Part shown: positions 63,329 to 64,000 of the stretch, one piece after another
How the letters are laid out: each line of letters starts with the position of its first letter
Numbering within the stretch: the first letter of the stretch is position 1
Source: Planktotalea arctica
Lineage (GTDB): Bacteria; Pseudomonadota; Alphaproteobacteria; Rhodobacterales; Rhodobacteraceae
Assembly (NCBI RefSeq): GCF_002105285.1
Contig: NZ_MUHR01000006.1
Coordinates: forward strand, 310,001 to 374,000
DNA length: 64,000 nt
Direction of reading: 5' to 3'
Made by a program: the position numbers and the translations under genes
The notes under the pieces: generated by a model
Database searches by the model: none
What the model was told of the DNA's origin: nothing
What the model saw: the letters and a program-made list of their open reading frames with translations, nothing else

Positions 63329-64000
63329 ATGAAAATCGGATTTATCGGGCTGGGCAATGTGGGCGGCAAACTCTCGGGGAGTTTGCTACGCAATGGCGTT
63401 GATCTTGCCGTGCATGATCTGGAAGAAGGCTTGGTGGCCAAATCTGTCGCTCTGGGAGCTAGAAAGGGTGTAAGCCCTGCGCAGCTTATGCGCACATGTG
63501 ATGCGGTGATCACCTGCCTGCCAAGCCCCGCGGCGTCCGATGCAGTGATGCAAGAGATGCTGCCAGAGGTGAAAGAGGGCAAAATCTGGATGGAAATGTC
63601 CACTACGGATGAGGCGGAAGTCAAGCGGCTCGGCGCGCTCGTGATCGACGCGGGCGGCGCGGCGGTGGATTGCCCTGTCTCGGGGGGATGTCACCGTGCC
63701 GATACCGGAAATATTGCTATTTTTGCAGGCTGCGCGCGCGCCACTTTCGAGCGGATTTTGCCACTTTTGACCATTATGGGGCGGCGTGTGCTGCACACGG
63801 GTGATCTTGGCTCTGCCAGCATCTTGAAAGTGATTACCAATTATCTCGCTACCGCCAACCTTGTCTCTGTTGCAGAAGCGCTCACGGTGGCCAAAGGCGC
63901 AGGCATGGACCTTGCAACCGCCTATGAGGCGATCCGCGTCTCGTCTGGCACATCTTTCGTGCATGAAACCGAAAGCCAGGTCATTTTGAACGGGAGCCGC
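63329..64000 (+). CDS. Beta-hydroxyacid dehydrogenase (3-hydroxyisobutyrate dehydrogenase family), partial
   Basis: The frame is open from ATG 63329 to the window edge, giving 224 residues of an enzyme that continues beyond it. The N-terminus IGFIGLGNVGGKLSGSLL is the NAD(P)-binding motif. DCPVSGGCHRADTGN is the substrate-binding region and SASILKVITNYLATANLVSVAEAL carries the catalytic lysine. The family includes 3-hydroxyisobutyrate and tartronate semialdehyde reductases, so the substrate is not fixed. An in-frame ATG at 63308 exists, but AAGGAGAG at 63317-63324 supports the second ATG. Confidence 0.9.
   Translation, partial: MKIGFIGLGNVGGKLSGSLLRNGVDLAVHDLEEGLVAKSVALGARKGVSPAQLMRTCDAVITCLPSPAASDAVMQEMLPEVKEGKIWMEMSTTDEAEVKRLGALVIDAGGAAVDCPVSGGCHRADTGNIAIFAGCARATFERILPLLTIMGRRVLHTGDLGSASILKVITNYLATANLVSVAEALTVAKGAGMDLATAYEAIRVSSGTSFVHETESQVILNGSR

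Overview
The window looks like a chromosomal segment from a marine alphaproteobacterium of the Rhodobacterales (Roseobacter group). The evidence is a division/cell-wall cluster with two DUF2484 genes between murC and murB, cobS next to cobT, small DUF1127 and DUF2256 genes, a carnitine-degradation operon with a fused dehydrogenase-thioesterase, and a high-GC, CG-rich third-position bias throughout. The assignment rests on gene content and protein similarity recalled from memory, not on a search. I see no rRNA, tRNA, CRISPR array, transposase or prophage.

Layout. 1-2.9 kb: the end of a PutA-like gene, a rhomboid protease, a tiny lipoprotein, an aldo/keto reductase, an O6-alkylguanine-DNA alkyltransferase and an unlisted 53-residue DUF1127 gene. 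3.1-6.3 kb: a carnitine-type catabolic operon (BKACE enzyme, carnitine dehydrogenase fused to a thioesterase, SDR), with a HI0933-type flavoprotein facing it. 7.7-20.3 kb: ftsW-murG-murC-DUF2484-DUF2484-murB-ddl-ftsQ-ftsA-ftsZ, then lpxC and bamD, followed by recN and a ClC channel. murE, murF, mraY and murD are not upstream of ftsW. 23.7-29 kb: DUF427, aminopeptidase P, and CobT and CobS of aerobic cobalamin synthesis. 29-37.6 kb: an anti-sigma-like membrane protein, MsrB, a DUF2161 nuclease-like protein, a J-domain protein, BolA, DUF4177, GatB, an unknown family and a lytic transglycosylase. 37.6-46.3 kb: SDR, PepN, a photolyase-like protein with DUF2256, malate synthase G, a GlcG-like protein and a class C26 amidotransferase.

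46.3-55.4 kb is the accessory part. It holds a secreted RTX/Hint protein, a two-subunit molybdenum hydroxylase with a divergent TetR regulator and a dense operator region, an SDR with a YjbR-like gene, and a three-gene set (metallo-beta-lactamase fold protein with a degenerate metal motif, periplasmic rhodanese, membrane methyltransferase-like protein). 55.5-64 kb: pntAB, a secreted unknown, DUF3422, a YeeE/YedE sulfur transporter, a cytosolic reductive-dehalogenase-like iron-sulfur protein and the start of a beta-hydroxyacid dehydrogenase.

The most unusual structure is outside the genes. A short intergenic motif, CTTCATCTT-N(3-6)-TAAACT often ending CCGCCGGAGGC, or a diverged CCTCTTTC form, recurs at 7.56, 23.68, 27.92, 32.2, 52.27 and (as an inverted pair) 63.05/63.21 kb. 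Most copies are followed by short perfect hairpins, many with three-base loops; a run of three such hairpins at 30.4 kb lacks the motif. Other candidates for follow-up are a possible structured RNA at 32.94-33.06 kb, a hairpin covering the DUF3422 ribosome-binding site, the degenerate metal site of the 53.6 kb protein, and the reductive-dehalogenase-like gene.
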